From: Kiloniellales bacterium
Lineage (GTDB): Bacteria > Pseudomonadota > Alphaproteobacteria > Kiloniellales > JAKSBE01
NCBI GenBank assembly: GCA_030066685.1
Contig: JASJBF010000002.1
Coordinates: 124,001 to 188,000 of the forward strand
Reading direction: 5' to 3'
DNA length: 64,000 nt
Of the stretch, positions 1 through 8,519 are shown piece after piece. Each line of letters opens with the position of its first letter. The first letter of the stretch is position 1. The notes beneath the pieces are model-generated. The model was not told the DNA's origin, ran no database searches, and saw nothing but the letters and a program-made list of their open reading frames with translations. The position numbers were made by a program, and so were the translations under genes.

Positions 1-278
1 GCCAGGCCGCGGCGGCGGCCCCAGGAGGCGGTCCGCTTCGGAGCGAGGGGCGCGCCAAGGATTGACGCCGATGGTCTCGCTGTGTGAGGGGGCGGGACGC
101 GACGGCGCCGAAGCGCGCTCGCTCCGTCACACTTCGTTACAAAGCCTTGCAAATTGACGCCGAGTTCCCCAGCGCGCGACATACGGCGGTGACGCGAGCC
201 TGCTTCCCTAGGGACACGCGGGAGGGCTAGCGCGGCGCGCCGTCCTCCTTTGCATGTCGTCTTGTTGGGGAGGACAGA

Positions 279-1001
279 ATGTTAGCGTTGAGGACCCAGA
301 AGGCCCGGCGTTCCTGCGGACTGCGCAAGACCGGCTTTGCGGAGGGGCTGCCGGAAGGGCCCCTGGTCGATCTGTTTCTGGCCTCGGTCCGCAAGTCGGC
401 GTCTGCGCGCGAGATCATCGTCTGCGAGGGCGACAGCAGCGAGAGCGTCTTCGAGGTCGTCGAGGGCGTGGTCAAGCTCTACAAGCTGACGCCGGACGGC
501 CGGCGCCAGGTTACGGGCTTCGTCTATCCCGGACAGCTTTTCGGCCTGTCGCAGCAAGGCACCTGCATCTACACGGCCGAGGCGGTCACCCCGGTCACGG
601 TCGTGCTCTACCCCCGGACCAAGCTGGACCACTTGGCCGCGCAGGTGCCCGGCTTGGCGCAGCGCTTGCTGGCGCTGGCGACCCGTGAGTTGATCACGGC
701 ACAGGAACAAATGCTCTTGCTCGGCCGAAAGACCGCGGTGGAGAAGATCGCCTCCTTCCTCGTTGCCCAGGCGGCCGACGCCGTCGCCCGCGGCGGCGAT
801 GGTGGCAGCCTCTACCTGCCGATGACCCGGGCCGACATCGGCGACTATCTCGGGCTGACCACCGAGACCGTCAGCCGCGTGTTCAAGCCGTTGAAAGAGC
901 ACGGAATTCTCTCTCTCCGGCATCAGAAGTACGTGGTCATCCATGACCATGCCAAGCTCATGGATCTGGCGAACGGCAACCTGCATGGCTTCGAGTACTG
1001 A
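279..1001 (+). CDS. Crp/Fnr-family regulator, FixK-like (no Fe-S cysteines)
   Basis: Cytoplasmic transcription factor of the Crp/Fnr superfamily. A cyclic-nucleotide-binding-type beta barrel occupies about residues 30-140 and a winged HTH about 170-225. The recognition helix reads LTTETVSRV, which carries the E..SR signature that in FNR contacts TTGAT half-sites, so it could share operators with the FnrL-type protein near 27 kb. The N-terminus has only isolated cysteines, and the position of the fourth FNR cluster ligand is a valine, so direct O2 sensing through a 4Fe-4S cluster is unlikely. This is as in FixK proteins. The start is supported by a GGGGAGGA ribosome binding site five bases upstream. 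No FNR box was seen in its own upstream region. The inducing input is unknown. Confidence 0.9.
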   Translation: MLALRTQKARRSCGLRKTGFAEGLPEGPLVDLFLASVRKSASAREIIVCEGDSSESVFEVVEGVVKLYKLTPDGRRQVTGFVYPGQLFGLSQQGTCIYTAEAVTPVTVVLYPRTKLDHLAAQVPGLAQRLLALATRELITAQEQMLLLGRKTAVEKIASFLVAQAADAVARGGDGGSLYLPMTRADIGDYLGLTTETVSRVFKPLKEHGILSLRHQKYVVIHDHAKLMDLANGNLHGFEY

Positions 1002-1019
1002 AGCGTCGAGGAGGTCGGC

Positions 1020-1640
1020 GTGAGCCGGTTGCCCGAACCCTCCGACCCGGGGCACTCAGACAGGAACCGGCCTGTCGGGGGCGATCACTTCGCAGCCCGG
1101 CGGACTTTCGGTCGCCCCGGTAGGCTTGCCGGGGGTCTGCCCGCACCCCGGCGGCGCGCCGTCGTTGCCGCCTTCGAAGACCGGCTGCGACTTGAAGCCG
1201 CCCTCATGGCGCTGCCGCGCCTAGGCGTCAGCGCCGGCCGCTTTGGGATCTGCGCGACCGAGGCGTCCTTGGAATCCCTGCTGCCCCGCCGTTTTCGGGC
1301 TGCGGCGACCCAGGATCCCGGGCCGGTTCTGATTGTCGGCGACGGCTTTGTGGCGAGCGGCGAAGGGCGTCCTGTGGTGAAGGCCATGACGTGCCTGCCG
1401 GGAGGGACGGGGTCGGACCGCCTCCTGGTCTCGGATGGCTGGCCGCTGCCCACGTCGCCGGACCCGGCCGCTGCCGCCGTTTCCGGGGATCTCGCAAGGC
1501 TGCTCTCGGCGACCCGGGGCCGGCCCACGGTTCTCCTGGGCCTACGCCTGCTTAACAGCCAGCCGGCGGCCTCCGTCTGCCGGGCGTTGCTGGCGATCAA
1601 CGACGGCCCGGTCGAGCTTCACGACCTCAGAATTCCCTGA
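1020..1640 (+). CDS. Hypothetical protein following the FixK-like regulator
   Basis: I recognise no family. The 206-residue frame opens with GTG after a good GAGGAGG ribosome binding site, 19 bases after the regulator's stop, which argues for co-translation. The first 45 residues are arginine/proline-rich and look disordered. Residues about 46-75 read like an alpha/beta element (VVAAFEDRLRLEAALMALP), reminiscent of small general-stress proteins that pair a beta strand with a helix, but this is weak. There is no signal peptide or membrane segment. A start nearer residue 46 cannot be excluded. It is probably real because of its position and codon use, but the function is unassigned. Confidence 0.5.
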   Translation: MSRLPEPSDPGHSDRNRPVGGDHFAARRTFGRPGRLAGGLPAPRRRAVVAAFEDRLRLEAALMALPRLGVSAGRFGICATEASLESLLPRRFRAAATQDPGPVLIVGDGFVASGEGRPVVKAMTCLPGGTGSDRLLVSDGWPLPTSPDPAAAAVSGDLARLLSATRGRPTVLLGLRLLNSQPAASVCRALLAINDGPVELHDLRIP

Positions 1641-1673
1641 ACCTGCCTGCCTGAGCTTGCCGCCCCCGACATC

Positions 1674-1687
1674 TTGACGTGGGTCAA
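1674..1687. promoter_or_regulatory. FNR/FixK box, perfect
   Basis: TTGACGTGGGTCAA matches TTGAY-N4-RTCAA without mismatch. It lies 87 bases upstream of the 95-residue gene that follows on the plus strand, a normal distance for an FNR-activated promoter. Confidence 0.85.
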
Positions 1688-1774
1688 TGAGCGACCCCGT
1701 ATCCGGGTGTTCTCTGGTCGTCGGCGGTCGTACCGTCGAGCTTTCGGCAGGGTGGACAGGCCCTGGGGGAAAGT

Positions 1775-2062
1775 ATGGTCGAGAGCGGCAAGGACGCTGA
1801 TCTGAAAGAGATCCTCCGTGACCCGACGCGGGTTTTCCGTCAGCCCGAGGACGTGCTGCTGCATCCGGAGCTGGATCGGGAGGCGAAGATCGCCATCCTG
1901 CGCTGGTGGGAGCGCCGCGACCGCGATGCCTTGGCCCAGGAATCGCTTCGGCCGGACGGCGAATCCCTGCGCCTGAGCCGGATCATCCGTGCCCTGAACG
2001 CCTTGCTGCACGACCGCAGTCTGGACGGGGAAGCCGGGTCCGGCGATCGGCCGGATGACTGA
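1775..2062 (+). CDS. Small conserved-looking soluble protein behind an FNR box
   Basis: A 95-residue, charged, cytoplasmic protein of unknown function. A segment near residues 20-45 (PEDVLLHPELDREAKIAIL, then RWW) resembles short alphaproteobacterial proteins in which a helix follows a P-x-V-L-x-H-P-E-L motif; I recall this only as an unnamed family. A GGGGGAAAG ribosome binding site precedes the ATG. A perfect FNR/FixK site 87 bases upstream suggests low-oxygen induction. There is no membrane segment, signal peptide or metal motif. The C-terminal 15 residues are acidic and glycine-rich. Confidence 0.7.
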   Translation: MVESGKDADLKEILRDPTRVFRQPEDVLLHPELDREAKIAILRWWERRDRDALAQESLRPDGESLRLSRIIRALNALLHDRSLDGEAGSGDRPDD

Positions 2063-2088
2063 GCGCGTTGCGGCCGTCGGCGGGCGCG

Positions 2089-2358
2089 TCACAGCAAGAC
2101 CAGGCCCGCGAGCACGACCAGCAATCCCGTGGCCAGGGCGAGATTCCGGCGGCCGAAGCCTTCGTGCACGTAGATGGCCTCGCCGGCGCTGCGCGGGAAG
2201 CGCGCCGAAAGCTCGGCGAAGGAGAGGGCCGAGAAGGCGACCAGCAGCGAGGCCAGGAGGAAGGCCAAGGGCGCATGGCTCTGAGCGCCGGCCGCCACCT
2301 TGCCGACCAGCACGTAGATGCCGGCGCCGATCGTGGTGCCAAGGCCGTAGAGCGTCAC
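2089..2358 (-). pseudogene. N-terminal remnant of an APC-family amino acid permease
   Basis: The 89 residues match the first two to three transmembrane helices of cationic amino acid or APC permeases: YGLGTTIGAGIYVLVGKVA, followed by FAELSARFPRSAGEAIYVHE. Family members are normally about 430-480 residues. Here the frame ends in TGA just after a third hydrophobic stretch, and the next gene begins 27 bases beyond, so the remaining nine or so helices are missing. The first plausible codon is GTG; a few residues further upstream (LKRSLSLPL) also fit the family, but no ATG lies in frame before a stop. It is most likely a decayed transporter, not a functional peptide. Confidence 0.7.
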
Positions 2359-2432
2359 CAGAGGCAGCGATAGGCTGCGCTTGAGCGCCGGCTGTCGCGC
2401 CCCGGAGGCCTCGGGGGCAGGGGGCGCCGCGC

Positions 2433-2843
2433 TCAGAGCCGCTCAGACTCCATGTCCTCGAGGGCGTAGCCGTGCTGCGTCAGGCCCTCCTCGAGGTAGT
2501 CGCTGAGCAGCGGTATGCCGAGGAGGTAGCTCGCGGTGTGATCGCTGCGGGCGTTGCGGGCCTCCTGCAGCGCCTGGTCCCACTCCTCGACGGTGAAGTC
2601 GCCACGGCCGAGCCAGGTCAGGGCAACGAGGTTGATCTGCTCCTCCTCGTTGAGGGCGGCGATGAACTCCGTGACCTCGTCATAGGTCGGATCGTCGCCG
2701 TAGTCCTGCACCAGCTCGTCCACCTCTTCTTCATCGACGGCGTTGGCTTCCGGTTCTTCTTCTCCGACATCGATCTGGGCGTCGAACTCGCGCGATCTGA
2801 CGATGACGAAGAAGACCTTGTCCGGGGCAATCCCGATGTTCAC
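2433..2843 (-). CDS. DUF3775 domain protein
   Basis: An acidic cytoplasmic protein of about 136 residues. The C-terminal half carries the DUF3775 pattern: a helix with LNEEEQINLVALTWLGRGDF, a W..AL.EA stretch, then TASYLLGIPLLSDYLEEGL. The family is found mainly in Alphaproteobacteria and has no assigned function. GTG is chosen as start because GGGGAG lies six bases upstream; an earlier GTG would add eight residues and cover this site. It is transcribed divergently from the universal stress protein gene, and the two FNR-like boxes between them could serve both. The acidic stretch EEEPEANAVDEEEVDE precedes the domain. Confidence 0.8.
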   Translation of the reverse strand: MNIGIAPDKVFFVIVRSREFDAQIDVGEEEPEANAVDEEEVDELVQDYGDDPTYDEVTEFIAALNEEEQINLVALTWLGRGDFTVEEWDQALQEARNARSDHTASYLLGIPLLSDYLEEGLTQHGYALEDMESERL

Positions 2844-2989
2844 GTCTCGCTCCCCGATTCCCAGCACTCACTCTCGCTTCCCCCGGAGATCCCGGTGCCC
2901 GGAGCGGCCCTCTCTTAGGCGGCCGCCCGCCGTCGCCGAGGTATCGAGAGTCTTGATTTTAGTATCGCGCCCGCCGGGCCCCAAATGCC

Positions 2990-3003
2990 TTGATCTGAGT
3001 CAT
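2990..3003. promoter_or_regulatory. FNR-like box, one mismatch
   Basis: TTGATCTGAGTCAT departs from TTGAY-N4-RTCAA only at the last base. Its centre is 29 bases from the centre of the perfect box that follows, so it may be a second dimer site in the same divergent promoter region. Confidence 0.5.
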
Positions 3004-3018
3004 TCGGCACCCCGACCT

Positions 3019-3032
3019 TTGACGTGCGTCAA
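3019..3032. promoter_or_regulatory. FNR/FixK box, perfect
   Basis: TTGACGTGCGTCAA is a full match to the FNR consensus. It is 71 bases upstream of the universal stress protein start, and on the other side it faces the DUF3775 gene. Confidence 0.85.
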
Positions 3033-3103
3033 GGTGGGGAACACTGCGCCGTGGTACCCGGGGCTTCAAGGCTCGAACCCGGACTTTCCGTGGGAGGGGC
3101 GCC

Positions 3104-3628
3104 ATGTTCAAGACGATTCTCGTGCCGGTCGACGGCTCGGACCACGCGACCAAGGCGGCGGACTTGGCCACCGACCTGGCCCGGACCTACGGCGCCAAGC
3201 TGGTTCTTTTGCATGTCACGCTGCAAGGTGAGGCGCCGGCGCAGCTGCGCCGCCTGGCCGAGATCGAGCACTTCGTGGAAGCCGCAGAGGTCGAGCGGCC
3301 GTCGGTCGCAAACCTGCCGGCCGGTCTGGGCGCCGCCCTGCGCAACCAGCAGGAAAGCCAGCAGTCCCAGGCGATCTACCAGGCGCTCGGGCAGCAGATC
3401 CTGGATATCGCCGAACGCGCCGCCAAGGCCGGGAGTGTCGCCGATGTCGAGACCAGGATGGTGAGCGGCGATCCCACGGATCAGATCATCAAGGCTGCCG
3501 CGGAAACCGGGGCCGACCTCGTCGTAATGGGCAGTCGCGGCCTCGGCGATCTCAAGGGGCTGCTCCTCGGAAGCGTGTCGCACAAGGTCGCAAGTCTTGC
3601 AGCCTGTACCTGCATCACCGTGAAGTAG
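3104..3628 (+). CDS. Universal stress protein, single domain
   Basis: A cytoplasmic UspA-fold protein. It opens with the canonical first strand FKTILVPVDGSDHATKA and ends with the ATP-binding G-x2-G-x9-(S/T) segment, GSRGLGDLKGLLLGSVSHKV, near residues 141-160, so nucleotide binding is expected. At 174 residues it is longer than the usual 140-150 because of an insertion rich in Gln and Glu around residues 48-90. Its promoter region has one perfect and one near-perfect FNR box, as expected for an oxygen-limited stress regulon. The transporter-like gene 53 bases downstream may be co-transcribed. It is one of three USPs in the island. Confidence 0.95.
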   Translation: MFKTILVPVDGSDHATKAADLATDLARTYGAKLVLLHVTLQGEAPAQLRRLAEIEHFVEAAEVERPSVANLPAGLGAALRNQQESQQSQAIYQALGQQILDIAERAAKAGSVADVETRMVSGDPTDQIIKAAAETGADLVVMGSRGLGDLKGLLLGSVSHKVASLAACTCITVK

Positions 3629-3681
3629 GCTTTCCCTCAAGTGAGCCGCCGCAGATCGATGGCGGCGACGGTCCCGGTAAC

Positions 3682-4974
3682 ATGGATTTGAGCTATGTGG
3701 AGCTCGAGCTTTTCCAGGGCCTGGGTGTGGCCCTGGCTCTCGGCATTCTGATCGGGATCGAGCGCGGCTGGCACGAGCGCGCGCTGCGCGAAGGCAGCCG
3801 GGTAGCCGGCATTCGGACCTTCGGGATCGTCGGCCTGCTGGGTGGCGTCTGGGCCCTGCTGGCCGAGATGGTCGGCGAAATCGTCCTCGGCTTCGCCTTC
3901 ATGGCCTTCGCCGGAGTGATGATCCTGGCCCGCCTCCAGGTCGCGCGCGAGACCAAGGACTACGGCTCCACCACCGTCGTGGCGGCCATGTTGACCTTTG
4001 TGCTCGGGGCGCTTTCGGCCCGCGGCCAGATGCAGCTCGCGGTGGCGGCCGCGGTGCTGACCGCCTTGCTCCTCGGCATCAAGCCGATCCTGCACGACTG
4101 GATCGCCAGGATCACCTTCGAAGAACTGCTCGCCGTGCTCAAGCTGCTGGTCATGACCGCGGTCCTTCTGCCGGTGCTGCCCAACCGCGGCTTTGGGCCG
4201 TGGCAAGCCCTGAACCCGCAGGAGATGTGGCTGATGGTGATCCTGATCGCCAGCATCTCCTTCCTCGGCTACGTCGGTGTCCGGCTGATTGGCGAGTCGC
4301 GCGGCCTCCTGCTGACGGCCCTGGCCGGCGGCTTGGTGTCCTCGACCGCGGTCGCCATCAGCTACGCGCGCATCGCCCGCGGCAACCCCGATCGCAGTGC
4401 GATTCTGGCGGCCGGGATCGCCCTGGCGGCGGCGACCATGTTCCCGCGCACCCTCGCCGTGGCGGTGGTGATCGAGCCCCAGCTCCTGGCATTGCTCGCC
4501 TGGCCCCTCGGCTTGGCTTCGGTCGGCGGTTTCCTCGCCGTCGCCGTGCTCTGGCTGCGCCAGCGCGAGTCCGTCGGCGCCGCGGGGCTGCGGCTCAACA
4601 ATCCCTTCGAGTTCGCCATGGCGCTCAAGTTCGGGCTGCTGTTGAGCGCCATCATGCTGCTGGTCCGGGCGGCCGAGGCCTGGGCGGGAGAGGGCGGGAT
4701 CCTGGCCCTGGCGCTCTTGTCGGGGGTCGCCGACGTCGATGCCATCAACCTCTCCCTGTCGCGGCTTTCCGGACAGACCATCGCCCTGTCGACGGCCGCC
4801 TTCGGCATTGTCCTGGCCTGCCTTTCCAACACCCTGGTCAAGGCCGGGATCGCGATCGTCTCCGGCGGCCGTGCCCTGGCCCTGCCGGTCGCGCTGGCGC
4901 TGGGCGGCAGCCTCGTGGCCGGTGCGGTCGGCCTGGCCGTGGTCTGGCCGACAGCCGGCCAGCCGGTAATGTAA
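3682..4974 (+). CDS. MgtC/SapB-type membrane protein with DUF4010 domain
   Basis: An inner-membrane protein of 430 residues with about 12 predicted helices. The N-terminal third has the MgtC/SapB pattern: GLGVALALGILIGIERGW, then R..GIRTFGIVGLLGG. The remainder is the hydrophobic DUF4010 module containing RGLLLTALAGGLVSSTA and a SGVADVDAINLSLSRL motif. Proteins of this architecture are widespread in proteobacteria, but the substrate, if any, is unknown; MgtC itself affects Mg2+ homeostasis and ATP synthase. It lies 53 bases behind the FNR-box-driven stress protein in the same direction and may be expressed from that promoter. No strong ribosome binding site precedes the ATG. Confidence 0.85.
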   Translation: MDLSYVELELFQGLGVALALGILIGIERGWHERALREGSRVAGIRTFGIVGLLGGVWALLAEMVGEIVLGFAFMAFAGVMILARLQVARETKDYGSTTVVAAMLTFVLGALSARGQMQLAVAAAVLTALLLGIKPILHDWIARITFEELLAVLKLLVMTAVLLPVLPNRGFGPWQALNPQEMWLMVILIASISFLGYVGVRLIGESRGLLLTALAGGLVSSTAVAISYARIARGNPDRSAILAAGIALAAATMFPRTLAVAVVIEPQLLALLAWPLGLASVGGFLAVAVLWLRQRESVGAAGLRLNNPFEFAMALKFGLLLSAIMLLVRAAEAWAGEGGILALALLSGVADVDAINLSLSRLSGQTIALSTAAFGIVLACLSNTLVKAGIAIVSGGRALALPVALALGGSLVAGAVGLAVVWPTAGQPVM

Positions 4975-5014
4975 TTGAAACGTCGTTCCTTGTCGGCCGA
5001 GGCCTCGTGGTGCG

Positions 5015-6784
5015 CTATGCCGGGTCGGAAGGATGTGAGCGGGGCGTGTGTGCTGCCGCCGCTTTTGAGCGCTTGCGGAAGGCGACCACAGCGGCGCGGA
5101 CGGTCGGGAAGTTGTGAGCCGTGTTCGATTCACGAACCTGGTCCAACCAACCGCCCGAGAAGTGGCGCGCAAGGCTGCGCTTGGCGCGGGCAAAGGCGAG
5201 AACGATGCCCCGCGCGGCCAATTCGTCGCGAAGCTCGCCGACCTTCTCGATCGCGGTCACATCCAAGACATTGATCGGGCTGGCATCGACGACGATCCAC
5301 TCGACGGGCGTCTCGGATCCGGCCATGGCCTTGAGCAGGCGCTCCTTGAAGTAGTCGACGTTGAAGAACACGAGGTCCGAGTCGAAGCGGTAGATGAGCA
5401 GACCCGGGTAGGTGATCGCCTCAGGGTAGTCCTTGAGGTCATGGAAGCCCCTGACGCCGATCTGCTTCGTCCGGCCGAGGATAGCGTCGTGGGGTCGGGA
5501 CGCGACGTAGAGCAGCCAGATGAACGTCAGGGCCACCGCCAGCAGGACGCCCGGCAGTGCCCCCAGGACCAGGACCCCGACGGTGGTGGTGAGCGAAAGC
5601 GCCAGCTCGCGGCGGCTGATGGCGAAGAGCCTGCGCAGCTCCGCGAAATCGAAAAGACCGACGGCTGCGACCATGATGACCGCGGCCAGCCCGGCGCTGG
5701 GCACGTGAGCCAGCGGCCCGGTCAGGAAGAACAGGATCAGGAGCATGGTGCCGGCGGCGACGAGGCCGACCAGCTGGGTCTTGCCGCCCATGGCATCGTT
5801 GACCGCGGTGCGCGAGTCGGCGCCGGTGACGGGAAAGCCTTGGGCGAGGCCGGTGAGGATGTTGGCCGCGCCGAAAGCGATCATCTCCTGGTTGGGATCG
5901 ATCTGATAGCGGTTGCGCCCGGCGAAGCTCTTGGCGGTCAGTACGCCGCTGGTGAAGCTGATCAGCATGAGGGCGGCCGCGTCCCCGAAAAGGTGCTGGT
6001 AGGTCTGCGGTTCGAAGAGCGCGAAATGGAAGGTCGGGAGGCCCGCCGGAACCTCGCCGAGGGTGGCCACGCCTTGAGCGCCGAGGTCCAAGGCAAGGAC
6101 CGCGACGATGCCGACGACCACGACGATCAAGGCGGCGGGGAGCCGTGGTGCGAGCTTTCGGAGTGACACCTGAAGGATGAGCAACCCGACGCCGAGACTC
6201 AGCGTCGGCAGGTGAGCCTGACCAATCCTCTCGAAGAACTCGGCCAGCTTTGGAAAGAAGGTGCCGGCTTCGCTCGCGTAGCCGAAGAGCTTCGGCAGCT
6301 GTCCGGCGACGATGAGCAAGGCGATGCCGTTAAGGAACCCGACCAGGATCGGATGGGAGAGGAAGTTCGCAATGAAGCCGAGTCGTGCGATGCCGGCAAC
6401 GACGTAGAAGACCCCGGTCATCAGGGTCAGCACCACCAGGAGCGCGAGGTATTTCTCCGGGTCGCCGCCGGACAGATGCCCCAGGCTGGCCGCGACCATG
6501 ATGCAGGTCGCGGCGTCGGGGCCGACCATAAGCTGACGGGAGGAACCGAAGATCGCGTAAGCCAGCAGCGGAAAGATCGCCGAATACATGCCGACCACCG
6601 CGGGGACGCCTGCGAGCTCGGCATAGGCGATGCCGACGGGCAGGGCGATGGCGGCGACCGATAGCCCCGCGCCGAGGTCGTTCGGCAGCCAGGCGGCTTG
6701 GTAGTGCAAGAGGTTTTCCAGGCCGGGCATGAATCGCCGGACCAGGTGCCGAAGTGTCGTTGCTTGCTGCCTAGGAGATCCCAT
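5015..6784 (-). CDS. SulP-family anion permease with STAS domain
   Basis: A secondary anion transporter (SLC26/SulP family) of the inner membrane, 589 residues. About 10-14 helices cover residues 30-430. The family signature near the N-terminus (AAIALPVGIAYAELAGVP) and the SRQLMVGPDAATCIMVA stretch are clear. A C-terminal STAS domain spans about residues 450-560, with VVDASPINVLDVTAIEKVGEL carrying the conserved strand-Asp-helix pattern. Substrates in the family include sulfate, bicarbonate, molybdate and dicarboxylates, and the sequence does not decide among them. It is the last of the minus-strand run that begins with ccoN and starts 70 bases after the kinase-like gene, so it may be a distal member of that transcript. 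Confidence 0.93.
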   Translation of the reverse strand: MGSPRQQATTLRHLVRRFMPGLENLLHYQAAWLPNDLGAGLSVAAIALPVGIAYAELAGVPAVVGMYSAIFPLLAYAIFGSSRQLMVGPDAATCIMVAASLGHLSGGDPEKYLALLVVLTLMTGVFYVVAGIARLGFIANFLSHPILVGFLNGIALLIVAGQLPKLFGYASEAGTFFPKLAEFFERIGQAHLPTLSLGVGLLILQVSLRKLAPRLPAALIVVVVGIVAVLALDLGAQGVATLGEVPAGLPTFHFALFEPQTYQHLFGDAAALMLISFTSGVLTAKSFAGRNRYQIDPNQEMIAFGAANILTGLAQGFPVTGADSRTAVNDAMGGKTQLVGLVAAGTMLLILFFLTGPLAHVPSAGLAAVIMVAAVGLFDFAELRRLFAISRRELALSLTTTVGVLVLGALPGVLLAVALTFIWLLYVASRPHDAILGRTKQIGVRGFHDLKDYPEAITYPGLLIYRFDSDLVFFNVDYFKERLLKAMAGSETPVEWIVVDASPINVLDVTAIEKVGELRDELAARGIVLAFARAKRSLARHFSGGWLDQVRESNTAHNFPTVRAAVVAFRKRSKAAAAHTPRSHPSDPA

Positions 6785-6854
6785 GTCTGCCCCCCAACCC
6801 TTCGACCAGATACCCGCTCGGTCCTTGTGTGGTGAGTAGACCCGGTCGTTAGCG

Positions 6855-8519
6855 CTATGTCCTAGGTCGGCCGTCTTCTCGCGGATGACCCGCGGACTCA
6901 GGACGAAGCCGCGCGATCCCGATCGAATCCGCGGCGCTGCGGGCCAGGTCGGCGGCTGCTCCGCCGGCGTCGAGGCGCCGCCAGGTGATTTCGCCGGTGT
7001 CGTAGCCGAGCTGGCGCTCGACGACGGCGGCGTCGGCGTCGGAGGCGTCGGCGCGGCGGGCCGTGACCCGCGCGCTCAGAGTCGCCGGTGCGGCCTGCAG
7101 CCAGAGGCCGTCGAAGCGCAGGCCCCGGTCGCGGGCGACGGCGGCGATGCCTTCGCGCTCCTCGGGCTTGGCGTAGACGGCATCGGCGATTACCGCTTGG
7201 CCGGCCGCCAGGCCCCGGCCCGCCCGCCGCCCGATCTCGGCATAGACCCGCGCGCCGAAGCCGGGATCGTAGGCCTCTGCCGGCAGGGGCGCGAGCTCGT
7301 CGACGCCCCAGAGCTGTTTGCGGATCACATCGCTGCGCAGATGCAGAGCCCCGGGCGCCGCGCCGAGCCGGGGCGCAAGTTGGCGGGCCAGGGTCGTCTT
7401 GCCGCTTCCGGAAAGGCCACCGACCGCCAGCAGACGAGGCGGCGGCGGCTCCAGGTAGCGGCGGGCCGCCTCGAAGTACTGCCGGGCCTCGACTTCCAGG
7501 CGCGCGCGAGCAGCGGCGTCTTTCTGGCTGGCCTCGGCGCTGGCTGAGACCTTGGCCCGAACCAGGGCGCGGTTGGCAAGGAAGCCGGGCAGGGCCGCCA
7601 AGCCCTCCAAGGCGTCGCCGCGCTGGACGTAGCGGTTGAGGACCAGGTTGGCCAGCGGGTGCAGATCCCGGTGCTCCAGGTCCATCAGGAGGAAGGCCAG
7701 GTCGTAGAGCACGTCGATGGCGGCGAAGGTGTCGTTGAACTCGATGCAGTCGAAGAGGGTGGGCGCGCCGTCGATCAGGCAGATGTTCCGCAAGTGAAGG
7801 TCGCCGTGGCAGCGTCGGACGTAGCCTTCGGCCAGCCGCGAGTCGAGCAAGCCGCCGCAGGCGTCCAGCCAGTGCCGAAACAGCGCTCGGAGGGTCTCGA
7901 CGTCCTGGGCAGCAAAGAGGTCCGGGCGCTCGGCGAACTCGGCAAGGCTCTCCTCGGCGACCACCCGCTGTCCCGCCACCCCGCCGCCGAGGGCGCGTCC
8001 TGGGTCCAGCCGTTCCGCCGCCTCATGGAAACGCAGGATCGCGTCGGTCAGCCGCAGCGTCAGGTCCGGCGTCAGGCGGCCGATGGCGGCCAGGCGGTCA
8101 AAGAGCCCGTCCTGCTCGAAGCGCCGCATCACGACGACCCACTCGACGACCTCGCCCTCTCCGCCGAGGCGCAGGCCGCCAGCGGCTTCGCGGGTAATCG
8201 CCTCGGTTCCGAGGTAGAGCTTCGGCGCGCTGCGCCGGTTGAGCGCGACCTCCTTCTTGCAGAACGCCCGTCTCAGCGCCAGGGTCGAAAAGTCCATGTA
8301 GGGGAAGGCGACCGCCCGCTTGACCTTGTAGGCCCGGTCGCCGGCCAGGAAGACCATGGCACCATGGGTATCGAAGCGCTCAACCTCAGCGATGCCGGGG
8401 CCGTGATTTGCCGGATTGCCCAGAAAGGCCGCCACCTCGCTCTGGTCAGCGACGACGTGCGCGCTGACCTCGGAGGCGCTGGCCTCAGGCCCCCGGTCGT
8501 TCTGGGTGGTCGTTGTCAT
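6855..8519 (-). CDS. Two-domain protein: aminoglycoside-phosphotransferase-like kinase plus P-loop ATPase
   Basis: A cytoplasmic 554-residue fusion. Residues about 40-340 are an APH-like kinase fold with the catalytic loop CHGDLHLRNICLIDG and the metal-binding LFDCIEFND. Residues about 360-530 are a P-loop kinase domain with Walker A GLSGSGKTTLA. The same domain pair occurs in Mycobacterium tuberculosis Rv2004c, a DosR-regulon protein; the substrate is unknown for the whole family. The ATG lies inside ccoS, with a 35-base overlap in another frame, so translation is probably coupled to the end of the cbb3 assembly genes. The name aminoglycoside phosphotransferase should not be read as a resistance function. 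Confidence 0.9.
   Translation of the reverse strand: MTTTTQNDRGPEASASEVSAHVVADQSEVAAFLGNPANHGPGIAEVERFDTHGAMVFLAGDRAYKVKRAVAFPYMDFSTLALRRAFCKKEVALNRRSAPKLYLGTEAITREAAGGLRLGGEGEVVEWVVVMRRFEQDGLFDRLAAIGRLTPDLTLRLTDAILRFHEAAERLDPGRALGGGVAGQRVVAEESLAEFAERPDLFAAQDVETLRALFRHWLDACGGLLDSRLAEGYVRRCHGDLHLRNICLIDGAPTLFDCIEFNDTFAAIDVLYDLAFLLMDLEHRDLHPLANLVLNRYVQRGDALEGLAALPGFLANRALVRAKVSASAEASQKDAAARARLEVEARQYFEAARRYLEPPPPRLLAVGGLSGSGKTTLARQLAPRLGAAPGALHLRSDVIRKQLWGVDELAPLPAEAYDPGFGARVYAEIGRRAGRGLAAGQAVIADAVYAKPEEREGIAAVARDRGLRFDGLWLQAAPATLSARVTARRADASDADAAVVERQLGYDTGEITWRRLDAGGAAADLARSAADSIGIARLRPESAGHPREDGRPRT

Noticed and set aside
151-170. Half FNR site (TTGAC) upstream of the FixK-like gene
   Set aside because: The second half-site GTCAA is absent at the required four-base spacing.
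3637-5193. Very long open frames on the strand opposite real genes, such as 518 residues opposite the MgtC-like gene
   Set aside because: High GC removes stop codons. The translations are Arg/Gly/Gln-rich with no domain, and the other strand encodes a clear membrane protein family.
6855-8519. Aminoglycoside resistance gene
   Set aside because: The APH fold is fused to a P-loop domain as in Rv2004c-type proteins and sits with oxidase assembly genes; drug modification is not supported.
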